Assembly: GCA_015493405.1 (NCBI GenBank)
Contig: WGDF01000106.1
Coordinates: 1-14,116, forward strand
Reading direction: 5' to 3'
DNA: 14,116 bases
Origin: Flavobacteriaceae bacterium
GTDB taxonomy: Bacteria; Bacteroidota; Bacteroidia; Flavobacteriales; Flavobacteriaceae
The notes beneath the pieces were generated by a model. It saw nothing but the letters and a program-made list of their open reading frames with translations. It was not told the DNA's origin and did not search any database. This document shows, one piece after another, positions 7,833-14,116 of the stretch. Numbering within the stretch: the first letter of the stretch is position 1; each line of letters opens with the position of its first letter. The position numbers and the translations under genes were made by a program.

Positions 7833-9596
7833 ATGAAAACACCAACAGATGCTCAAAAATTTTTAAAACTTCGCAACGATTTACAACAAGTTTCTTCTTA
7901 TGAAGCCGCTTTAAAACTTTTTGAATGGCCCAGTATGACCAAATTCAATTGGGCTACAGATTATTTTGACGAAATGGCCAAAAACAACGACAAAACCGCC
8001 TTGATTTATGCCGATACAGACGGCAATGAACGTCAAATGTCATTTGAACAAATGAGACAACGTTCCAATCAAGTGGCTAATTTTTTACAAGCTAAAGGTT
8101 TTAAAAAAGGCGATCGCGTCTTAATTATGATGGATACCGCCGTCGAAATTTTTGAATTATTTTTAGGTATTATGAAACTGGGCGGTACCATTATTCCCGC
8201 TTCTACCCTATTATCCCCGGATGACATTAGTGACCGGATTAAGCGTGGTAATATCAGTTTTGTCATCGCCCATCATAAATTCATAGAACGAATTGACCAA
8301 GCCGGTGAAGTGCTGAACAGTTTGAAAGCGCTGATTAATGTCCCCCATATCATGATCCCACGTGAACAAGAAACCTACCATGATACGCAATGGGCAAAAT
8401 ATGAAGAAGCCGACCGGTTTGAGACGGAATTTATACCCGAATTTATCACGTTTACGACCGATATTTTATTTATGTTTTTTACCTCCGGCACGACATCACA
8501 GCCCAAGTTAGTCATTCACCCCTACCATTATCCGGTCGGACACTTAACGACTATGTATTGGCTTGATTTACAACAGGATGACATCCATTATAACATCAGC
8601 TCTCCGGGTTGGGCCAAATTTGCTTGGAGCAGTTTTATGGCCCCTTGGAATGCCGGTGCGACCATTTTCACTTTCCATTACACTGCGTTTGATCCGGAAA
8701 AAACTTTACAAATGATTGAGAAACATAAAATCACTAGTCTTTGCGCCCCTTTAAGTGTCTGGAAACTATTCGTTCTAAAAGATTTTGAAAAATATGATTT
8801 CAATCTTAAAAAAATAGTCAGTGCCGGCGAGCCGCTCAATCCGGAAATTACCAGAAAAGTAGAAAGTATTACAGGCTTACAATTAAGAGAAGGCTATGGA
8901 CAGACCGAAACAACCGCCTTGATTTTTACCCCAAAAGACATGAAAGTTCCCGAAGGGTCTATGGGTAAAGCATCTCCCGGATATGAAGTCAAAGTTATGG
9001 ATGGCAAACTCGACGAAGTTCCCGTAGGCAAAGATGGCCAGTTAGCCGTTAGAACTTATCCCTACCGCCCCTTGGGCCTACTCAAAGGTTATGACGATGA
9101 AGCCAAAAACATGGAAATTTTTAAAGGCTCTTGGTATTTAACCGGTGATACGGCTTATCAAGATGAAAACGGCTTCTTTTTCTTTATCGGTCGTTCGGAT
9201 GATGTCTTTAAAAGCTTGGATTACCGCATCAGCCCATTTGAAGTAGAGAGTGAAATTATGGAGCACGAAGCTGTTTTGGAAGTTGGAGTCATTCCCACAA
9301 TTGACCATTTGGAACGCATTGTTCCCAAAGCTTTTATCGTATTAAAACCCGGGTATGAAAAAGATGCTGCAACTGCCTTAACACTCATTAAATTTATCAG
9401 AGGTAGAATGGCGCCTTATAAACGACCGCGTTCAATCGAATTTATGGAAGCCTTTCCTAAAACTATCAGCTCCAAAGTCATGCGCAAAGATTTAAGAAAA
9501 TATGATGAAGAACTCAAAAATATGGAAACACGGGGTAAATATGAATTTTTAGAATTAGACTTTGCCGATGAATTAAATCTGCGTAAAAGAAAATAA
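7833..9596 (+). CDS. AMP-dependent acyl-CoA synthetase (ANL superfamily)
   Basis: This cytoplasmic ligase activates a carboxylic acid with ATP to an acyl-adenylate and transfers it to CoA. It has 587 residues, in the range of medium-chain acyl-CoA (ACSM-like) and aryl-CoA ligases. Seen: the P-loop FFTSGTTSQPK (215-225; most relatives have TTGxPK), SPGWAKFAWSSFMAPWNAGA (258-276) typical of the ACSM-like branch, the adenine-binding YGQTETT (355-361), WYLTGDTAYQD (434-444), the hinge GRSDDVF (453-459), DYRISPFEVE (463-472) and the catalytic lysine K548 in PKTISSKVMRK. Catalytic residues are therefore present. It lacks the WWQTETGG of Acs, so it is not a second acetyl-CoA synthetase; the acyl substrate is unknown. 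The start ATG follows an AT-rich leader. Two bases separate its stop from the next gene, implying cotranscription. Confidence 0.92.
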   Translation: MKTPTDAQKFLKLRNDLQQVSSYEAALKLFEWPSMTKFNWATDYFDEMAKNNDKTALIYADTDGNERQMSFEQMRQRSNQVANFLQAKGFKKGDRVLIMMDTAVEIFELFLGIMKLGGTIIPASTLLSPDDISDRIKRGNISFVIAHHKFIERIDQAGEVLNSLKALINVPHIMIPREQETYHDTQWAKYEEADRFETEFIPEFITFTTDILFMFFTSGTTSQPKLVIHPYHYPVGHLTTMYWLDLQQDDIHYNISSPGWAKFAWSSFMAPWNAGATIFTFHYTAFDPEKTLQMIEKHKITSLCAPLSVWKLFVLKDFEKYDFNLKKIVSAGEPLNPEITRKVESITGLQLREGYGQTETTALIFTPKDMKVPEGSMGKASPGYEVKVMDGKLDEVPVGKDGQLAVRTYPYRPLGLLKGYDDEAKNMEIFKGSWYLTGDTAYQDENGFFFFIGRSDDVFKSLDYRISPFEVESEIMEHEAVLEVGVIPTIDHLERIVPKAFIVLKPGYEKDAATALTLIKFIRGRMAPYKRPRSIEFMEAFPKTISSKVMRKDLRKYDEELKNMETRGKYEFLELDFADELNLRKRK

Positions 9597-9598
9597 TC

Positions 9599-10990
9599 AT
9601 GAAAACCCAATTAAACTTAATCATCCTCTTATTTAGTCAGTTTATTTTTGCTCAAACCCAAGTGTCCGGTAATCAATCGGGCACTTGGACCTTGAGCCAT
9701 TCGCCTTACCAAGTAACCGGAGACCTTACGATTCCGGCCGGACAAAGCCTTTATATAGAAGCCGGGGTTCGAATCATTTTTCAAGGCTATTACCGTATCT
9801 ATGTCGATGGCAAAATAGAAGCCAATGGCAGTGAAAACAATCTTATCGTATTTACACCTGCCAATCAAAACACCGGTTGGGGCGGTATCCGGTTAGATGA
9901 CACAGCCGATATCAGTCTATTTCATTATTGCAAATTTGAATACGGTAAAACAAGTGCTTCGGGCAGTTATCCCGATATGCATGGTGGCGCTGTTGTCATA
10001 AAAAATGCCGATGCACAATTTTACCATTGTATTTTCTCTCATAATGATGCTACCGGAGATGACAATGGCATGGGCGGTGCAGTTTACACTATGAATTCCG
10101 GTGATACCAACCAAACTTTAACCAAATTTGTAGACTGCCTGTTTGAATATAACCATGCCTACGGTGAGGGCGGTGCCATCAAATTTACCAATGATGGTAA
10201 CTCGGAAATTACTCGCTGTCAATTTATTGGAAACACGAGCAATTACGGTGGTGGTGCCATTATGTTTTATACAGCAGATCATGTCCATTTGTCACAATGC
10301 TTGTTTTATATGAATAGCACCAACAATTCAGGCGGTGGTGCCATAAAAAGTCTAAATCCGCAAAACACTTTATTTTTTACCAATTGTACTTTCGTTTATA
10401 ATTCGGCTTATGGTGCCGGTGAAGGTGGTGCGGCTGATTTCGACTATACAGATGCTCATGTTGTCAACAGTATATTTTATGGAAATAGTCAAACCTATGG
10501 CAAAGATATCAATGTCGGTCAAAATACAACGGTAGATATCAATTATTCCGATCTCGACATGCCGGACTATGCTACCGGTAACCATAATTTGAATCATGTC
10601 CATCCGCTTTTTGTAAACACTTCACAAGGCAACTTCCACCTTCAAGCCAATTCCCCCTGTATTGATACAGGACTTGACATCGGGCTACCTTACAATGGTA
10701 GTGCACCGGATATGGGTTGTTATGAATATAATAGTGCAAGTATTGATGAGTTAAATGAAATAGGCATATCTATCTATCCAAATCCTGTTCATAATCAACT
10801 GTTTATAAAACAAGAGAAGCCGCAAAATATTGATATTAAACTCTTTGATCCTACCGGTAAAAAGATTTTAGATTTACAATCTGATCAACCACTCAAGTCA
10901 ATTAAGCTAAGTAATTTTTCTTCGGGAATATATCAGATTTTAATAAGAATCCAAGACCGCTTATATTTGCAAAAAATTATAATCCGATAA
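9599..10990 (+). CDS. T9SS-exported right-handed parallel beta-helix protein
   Basis: This is a secreted or cell-surface protein of 463 residues. A Sec signal peptide (1 to about 18, ending IFA) is followed by a strand-rich opening (GTWTLSHSPYQVTGDLTIPAGQ, then YIEAGVRIIFQG) common in pectin-lyase-fold proteins. Residues about 125-300 carry repeating rungs marked by GGA or GGGAI every 25-40 residues, for example GGAVVIKN, GGAVYTMN, GGAIKFTN, GGAIMFYT and GGAIKSLN, each followed by a C-(I/L/Q/T)-F strand and an N-containing turn. HPLFVNTSQGNFHLQ and SPCIDTG are typical of the last coils. The C-terminal 76 residues (388-463) form a type A T9SS sorting domain: ISIYPNPVHNQ, DPTGKKILDL and SSGIYQILI. 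No catalytic motif of a known polysaccharide lyase was recognised, so enzyme or binding role is open. It lies 2 bases after the ligase and 3 before the acylphosphatase. Confidence 0.92.
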   Translation: MKTQLNLIILLFSQFIFAQTQVSGNQSGTWTLSHSPYQVTGDLTIPAGQSLYIEAGVRIIFQGYYRIYVDGKIEANGSENNLIVFTPANQNTGWGGIRLDDTADISLFHYCKFEYGKTSASGSYPDMHGGAVVIKNADAQFYHCIFSHNDATGDDNGMGGAVYTMNSGDTNQTLTKFVDCLFEYNHAYGEGGAIKFTNDGNSEITRCQFIGNTSNYGGGAIMFYTADHVHLSQCLFYMNSTNNSGGGAIKSLNPQNTLFFTNCTFVYNSAYGAGEGGAADFDYTDAHVVNSIFYGNSQTYGKDINVGQNTTVDINYSDLDMPDYATGNHNLNHVHPLFVNTSQGNFHLQANSPCIDTGLDIGLPYNGSAPDMGCYEYNSASIDELNEIGISIYPNPVHNQLFIKQEKPQNIDIKLFDPTGKKILDLQSDQPLKSIKLSNFSSGIYQILIRIQDRLYLQKIIIR

Positions 10991-10993
10991 TCT

Positions 10994-11275
10994 ATGAGTT
11001 GCAAACACTATAAGATTAAAGTTGAAGGCAAAGTGCAAGGTGTTTGGTTTAGAAAACACACACAAGAAAAGGCACAAGCTTTAAATTTGAAAGGTTTTGT
11101 CCGTAATGAACCAGATGGCGGTGTTTATGTAGAAGCCGAACATGAAAATGAAACTATTTTGAATCAGTTAGTTCAATGGCTTTACCACGGTTCTCCACTG
11201 TCTCAAGTCCACACGGTGCACGTTGAGCGCAAGGCGCATTGTCAAAACTTTAAAGGTTTTAGAATCAATCGGTAA
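10994..11275 (+). CDS. acyP: Acylphosphatase
   Basis: Acylphosphatase hydrolyses small acyl phosphates such as acetyl phosphate or 1,3-bisphosphoglycerate to acid and phosphate in the cytoplasm. The 93-residue product matches the usual ~90-residue family size. The signature GKVQGVWFRKHTQEKA includes the phosphate-binding loop and catalytic R20, and GFVRNEPDGGVYVEAE supplies the catalytic N38 and the second signature. The C-terminal FKGFRINR resembles the usual F-x-I-R-x end. The ATG is 3 bases after the stop of the beta-helix gene, so it looks like the last gene of that unit. No convincing terminator hairpin was seen in the 70 bases before the next gene. Confidence 0.95.
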   Translation: MSCKHYKIKVEGKVQGVWFRKHTQEKAQALNLKGFVRNEPDGGVYVEAEHENETILNQLVQWLYHGSPLSQVHTVHVERKAHCQNFKGFRINR

Positions 11276-11327
11276 TATTTTGCTGAAAAATAATGTTCAA
11301 ATAGTTTCATATTCATAAAAATATTTG

Positions 11328-11335
11328 TAATTTTG
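11328..11335 (+). promoter_or_regulatory. Candidate -7 element before the DUF177-rpmF unit
   Basis: TAATTTTG matches TAnnTTTG exactly. Transcription would begin near 11341, only a few bases before the first ATG (11346) and about 15 before the ATG at 11355, which slightly favours the later start. No clear TTG -33 element is present. Confidence 0.4.
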
Positions 11336-11345
11336 CAAGCTGAAA

Positions 11346-11906
11346 ATGATGAAGATGAAGGCATTGAAATCGTATGATATTAAATTTAGCGGTCTTAAAA
11401 ACGGGAAACATCAATATAAGTTTCATTTGGATCGTGATTTTTTTAAGTTCTTTGAATACGATGAATTTGACCAATGTAATATTGACATATTGGTAGATTT
11501 TAACAAGAGTGACAGTCTCTTTGAATTCAATATTTACACTAGTGGAACCGTAGAATTACCTTGTGATATCAGTGGTGAACGCTATGATCAAAATATTGAT
11601 GGAGAATTGGATTTTATTGTTAAATTCGGGCCGGCTTTTAATGATGACCGCGACGATTTGATTATATTGCCCTATCAAGCACATCGATTTAATATCGCGC
11701 AACAAATATATGAGTCGGTTATTTTGAGCCTTCCGATTAAAAGGATACATCCTGATATTTTATCCGGTAAAAAGGCCAATCCGAATGCGAAATATATGGT
11801 CAATGACGATTCCTCATCTGCCAATGAAGAAAAAGAAGAAAATAATCAAGAAATAGATCCGCGATGGGCGGCATTAAAAAAAATATTAACAGATAAAAAG
11901 CAATAA
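11346..11906 (+). CDS. DUF177 / YceD-like protein
   Basis: This is a DUF177 (YceD) family protein; the E. coli and plant members are linked to 23S rRNA accumulation and ribosome assembly, but the biochemical activity is not settled. The product has up to 186 residues. The sequence runs [24 protein letters not shown], then [18 protein letters not shown], a central [34 protein letters not shown], and the acidic tail ending [13 protein letters not shown], which fits Bacteroidota members. Only one cysteine lies in the central region, so no CxxC zinc site is formed there. ATG codons occur at 11346, 11349 and 11355; the third (MKALKSYDI) resembles the start of relatives and sits better behind the promoter candidate. 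rpmF follows after 2 bases, the conserved arrangement that supports the assignment. Confidence 0.9.
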   Translation: MMKMKALKSYDIKFSGLKNGKHQYKFHLDRDFFKFFEYDEFDQCNIDILVDFNKSDSLFEFNIYTSGTVELPCDISGERYDQNIDGELDFIVKFGPAFNDDRDDLIILPYQAHRFNIAQQIYESVILSLPIKRIHPDILSGKKANPNAKYMVNDDSSSANEEKEENNQEIDPRWAALKKILTDKKQ

Positions 11907-11908
11907 CG

Positions 11909-12103
11909 ATGGCACATCCTAAGAGAAAAATATCCAAACAAAGAGGTCGTAAAAGAAGAACACATTACAAAATTGATATGCCTCAGATAGCAATTGACCC
12001 TACTACCGGTGAAGCACATTTATACCACAGAGCACACTGGCATGAAGGTAAATTATACTACAAAGGAAAAGTTGTAATTGACCCTGAGCAAGAAAAAGCT
12101 TAA
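11909..12103 (+). CDS. rpmF: 50S ribosomal protein L32
   Basis: L32 is a small protein of the large ribosomal subunit. The 64-residue product begins [21 protein letters not shown], the invariant basic start of bacterial L32, and continues with [34 protein letters not shown]. The four cysteines of the zinc-ribbon form are absent, so this is the zinc-independent type; the segment [17 protein letters not shown] is typical of Bacteroidota. It lies 2 bases after the DUF177 gene and just before a terminator, so the two form a short operon. Confidence 0.97.
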   Translation: MAHPKRKISKQRGRKRRTHYKIDMPQIAIDPTTGEAHLYHRAHWHEGKLYYKGKVVIDPEQEKA

Positions 12104-12126
12104 AAATCATCAAAATACTGTTAAAA

Positions 12127-12159
12127 ACGCCATTTTTCGTTATAAAAATGGCGTATTTT
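12127..12159 (+). terminator. Intrinsic terminator after rpmF
   Basis: ACGCCATTTTT (12127-12137) and AAAAATGGCGT (12144-12154) form a perfect 11-bp stem around a six-base loop, followed by ATTTT and a further T tract. It starts 24 bases after the rpmF stop. A short A run before the stem means it could also work on the other strand. It separates rpmF from accB, so accB probably has its own promoter; TATAATTTG at 12201-12209 is a poor, mis-spaced candidate. Confidence 0.88.
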
Positions 12160-12250
12160 ATGTTTTTAATCAAAAAGCAGTCTTTTTTATGTTTTTTTTT
12201 TATAATTTGCCCGTCTCAAAACAAACAAATAACTAACTAAAATTTTTTAT

Positions 12251-12724
12251 ATGGACATTAAAGAAGTACAAAATCTCATAAAATTTGTGGCCAAATCCGG
12301 TGTCAGCGAAGTAAAAATTGAGGACAAAGATTTTAAATTAACCATCAAAAATAAGGTTGAATATGTCACAGCCGCACCCGTAACCACTCAGGTTGCGATG
12401 GCAGCTGCGCCTGCACCTCAAGCTATTGCACCTGCTACAACAGAAACACCTCAAGCTGCGGCTAATGAAACTGACAATTCTAAATACATTACCATAAAAG
12501 CTCCTATTATCGGCACTTTTTATCGTAAACCCTCACCTGATAAACCGCCTTATATCGAAGTAGGTGATATGGTTAAAGAGGGTGATGTGGTTTGTATCAT
12601 TGAAGCTATGAAACTCTTCAATGAAATTGAATCAGAAATTTCCGGTAAGATTGTAAAAATATTGGTTGATGATGCGACACCCGTCGAATTTGATCAACCT
12701 TTGTTTTTAGTAGAGCCCATGTAG
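12251..12724 (+). CDS. accB: Biotin carboxyl carrier protein of acetyl-CoA carboxylase
   Basis: AccB carries biotin between biotin carboxylase and carboxyltransferase in the first committed step of fatty-acid synthesis. The 157-residue product has the standard layout: an N-terminal helix (MDIKEVQNLIKFVAKSGVSEVKIED), a flexible Ala/Pro/Thr-rich linker (about 40-75) and a C-terminal biotinyl domain (about 78-157). The domain shows APIIGTFYRKPSPDKPPYIEVGD, including the BCCP-type thumb, and the biotinylation motif EAMKLFNEIE with target lysine K121. The length matches E. coli AccB. accC follows after 18 bases on the same strand, the usual accBC operon. The start ATG lies after an A/T-rich leader. 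Confidence 0.97.
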   Translation: MDIKEVQNLIKFVAKSGVSEVKIEDKDFKLTIKNKVEYVTAAPVTTQVAMAAAPAPQAIAPATTETPQAAANETDNSKYITIKAPIIGTFYRKPSPDKPPYIEVGDMVKEGDVVCIIEAMKLFNEIESEISGKIVKILVDDATPVEFDQPLFLVEPM

Positions 12725-12742
12725 TAACTAAAATGTATTTTT

Positions 12743-14116
12743 ATGTTTAATAAAATATTAATTGCCAATCGTGGCGAAATAGCCCTGCGTATTATCCGCA
12801 CCTGTAGAGAAATGGGCATCAAAAGTGTCGCTGTTTATTCTACAGCCGACGAAGATAGTCTGCATGTTCGCTTTGCGGATGAGGCTGTTAAAATCGGGCC
12901 GCCGGCCAGCAGTGACTCCTATTTAAATATCCCTGCTATTATTGCCGCCGCAGAAATTACCAATGCAGATGCCATTCATCCCGGTTATGGTTTCTTGGCA
13001 GAAAATGCCAAATTTGCCAAACTCTGTGAAGATCATAATCTTAAATTTATAGGACCAACACCGGATATGATCAATCAAATGGGGGATAAAGCCTCCGCTC
13101 GAAAAACAATGATTGCAGCAGGCGTACCAACTGTTCCGGGGTCCGAAGGCTTACTGGCAAATTTTGAAGAAGCTGAAAAAATAGCCGATGAAATGGGCTA
13201 CCCCGTTATGCTCAAAGCCACGGCAGGTGGCGGTGGAAAAGGGATGCGTGCCGTCTGGAAAAAAGAAGATTTGCTAAAAGCTTGGGAAGATGCCCGACAA
13301 GAATCAAAAGCTGCCTTTGGTAACGATGGTATGTATTTGGAAAAACTGATTGAAGAACCTCGACATATTGAGATCCAAATTATCGGAGATCAATATGGCA
13401 AAGCAGCCCATCTCTCGGAAAGAGACTGCTCTATCCAAAGACGTCATCAAAAACTGACTGAGGAAACGCCTTCTCCATTTATGACTGATGAATTGCGCGA
13501 AAAAATGGGAGAAGCTGCGGTTAAAGCCGCTGAAAGTATCGGTTATGAAGGCGTTGGCACCGTAGAGTTTCTGGTAGACAAACACCGTAACTTTTATTTT
13601 ATGGAAATGAATACCCGTATTCAAGTGGAGCATCCTATTACAGAGCAAGTCATTGATTATGATTTAATTAGAGAACAAATTAAAGTGGCTGCCGGCGTGC
13701 CTATATTAGGTAAAAATTATTTTCCGAAATTACATTCAATTGAATGTCGGATTAATGCTGAAGATCCCTATAATGATTTTAGACCTTCTCCGGGCGTTAT
13801 CAAAACCTTTCATGCGCCAGGCGGCCATGGTGTCCGTTTAGATACGCATGCTTATCAAGGTTATGTGATTCCACCCTATTATGATTCTATGATAGCTAAA
13901 CTCATCACTACAGCCCAAACCCGCGAAGAAGCTATAGAAAAGATGAAACGAGCACTGGATGAATTTGTGATTGAAGGCGTTAAAACAACCATTCCTTTTC
14001 ACCGTCAATTAATGGACAATCCTGATTTTATTGCCGGTAATTATACCACCAAATTTATGGAAGACTTTAAATTGGATGAACAGTATAAAAAGGACTATGA
14101 AAAAAATGTTGAATAA
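12743..14116 (+). CDS. accC: Biotin carboxylase subunit of acetyl-CoA carboxylase
   Basis: AccC uses ATP and bicarbonate to carboxylate the biotin on AccB. The gene is complete at 457 residues (usual ~450), with its TAA forming the last three bases of the window. Domains in order: an N-terminal biotin carboxylase domain ([19 protein letters not shown] and [12 protein letters not shown]), an ATP-grasp domain with the glycine-rich loop [12 protein letters not shown] (158-169), [13 protein letters not shown] with K237, metal ligands E275 and E288 in [12 protein letters not shown] (N290, R292, E296), and a C-terminal domain with ECRINAEDP, whose R336 corresponds to catalytic Arg338 of the E. coli enzyme. 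All key residues are present. No carboxyltransferase domain is fused, and none of the pyruvate or propionyl-CoA carboxylase extensions is seen, so together with accB this is the acetyl-CoA carboxylase type. Confidence 0.97.
   Translation: MFNKILIANRGEIALRIIRTCREMGIKSVAVYSTADEDSLHVRFADEAVKIGPPASSDSYLNIPAIIAAAEITNADAIHPGYGFLAENAKFAKLCEDHNLKFIGPTPDMINQMGDKASARKTMIAAGVPTVPGSEGLLANFEEAEKIADEMGYPVMLKATAGGGGKGMRAVWKKEDLLKAWEDARQESKAAFGNDGMYLEKLIEEPRHIEIQIIGDQYGKAAHLSERDCSIQRRHQKLTEETPSPFMTDELREKMGEAAVKAAESIGYEGVGTVEFLVDKHRNFYFMEMNTRIQVEHPITEQVIDYDLIREQIKVAAGVPILGKNYFPKLHSIECRINAEDPYNDFRPSPGVIKTFHAPGGHGVRLDTHAYQGYVIPPYYDSMIAKLITTAQTREEAIEKMKRALDEFVIEGVKTTIPFHRQLMDNPDFIAGNYTTKFMEDFKLDEQYKKDYEKNVE

Noticed and set aside
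7833..9596. Second acetyl-CoA synthetase
   Set aside because: It is shorter than Acs, lacks WWQTETGG and carries ACSM-like motifs, so only a general acyl-CoA ligase call is supported.
13304..13648. 114-codon minus-strand open frame inside accC
   Set aside because: It is fully contained in the conserved biotin carboxylase frame and shows no domain-like sequence.

Overview
The window looks like a chromosomal segment of a Bacteroidota member, most likely a Flavobacteriia-type organism. The evidence is an adjacent SusC/SusD outer-membrane pair, a secreted protein with a type IX secretion (T9SS) C-terminal sorting domain, AT-rich DNA, TAnnTTTG-type -7 promoter elements, no obvious Shine-Dalgarno sequences, and a zinc-ribbon-free ribosomal protein L32 beside a DUF177 gene. 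I see no rRNA, tRNA, CRISPR array or intact mobile element.

Layout, left to right. (1) Bases 1-798 are the 3' part of acetyl-CoA synthetase (acs), cut by the window edge. (2) A strong hairpin at 821-859 serves mainly the minus-strand LytTR response regulator (963-1703), which has no histidine kinase beside it. (3) A 547-bp AT-rich divergent region (1704-2250) with short direct repeats separates the regulator from a SusC-like TonB-dependent transporter (2251-5550) and its SusD-like lipoprotein (5564-6994), which end at a terminator (7021-7054). No glycan-degrading enzyme accompanies this pair. (4) The next gap, 6995-7832, is not empty. It holds the decayed N-terminal half of a Fic-family protein (7179-7601): three in-frame stops, no frameshift, and the catalytic domain missing. 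A near-perfect hairpin sits at the break. (5) A tight three-gene run follows: an acyl-CoA ligase of the AMP-forming class (7833-9596), a T9SS-exported parallel beta-helix protein (9599-10990) and an acylphosphatase (10994-11275), with 2- and 3-base gaps. (6) A housekeeping block closes the window: DUF177/YceD-like protein (11346-11906), rpmF (11909-12103), a terminator, then accB (12251-12724) and accC (12743-14116), the biotin carrier and biotin carboxylase of acetyl-CoA carboxylase.

How the genes work together. Acs and AccB/AccC both handle acetyl-CoA, supplying it and carboxylating it to malonyl-CoA for fatty-acid synthesis. SusC and SusD form one nutrient importer with unknown substrate; the divergent regulator could control it, but the sequence does not prove this. 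The ligase, beta-helix protein and acylphosphatase are arranged as one transcription unit, yet have no obvious shared pathway.

I found no clear new defence or mobile system. The most notable items are the unannotated Fic remnant with its adjoining hairpin, and the ligase/T9SS/acylphosphatase cluster.
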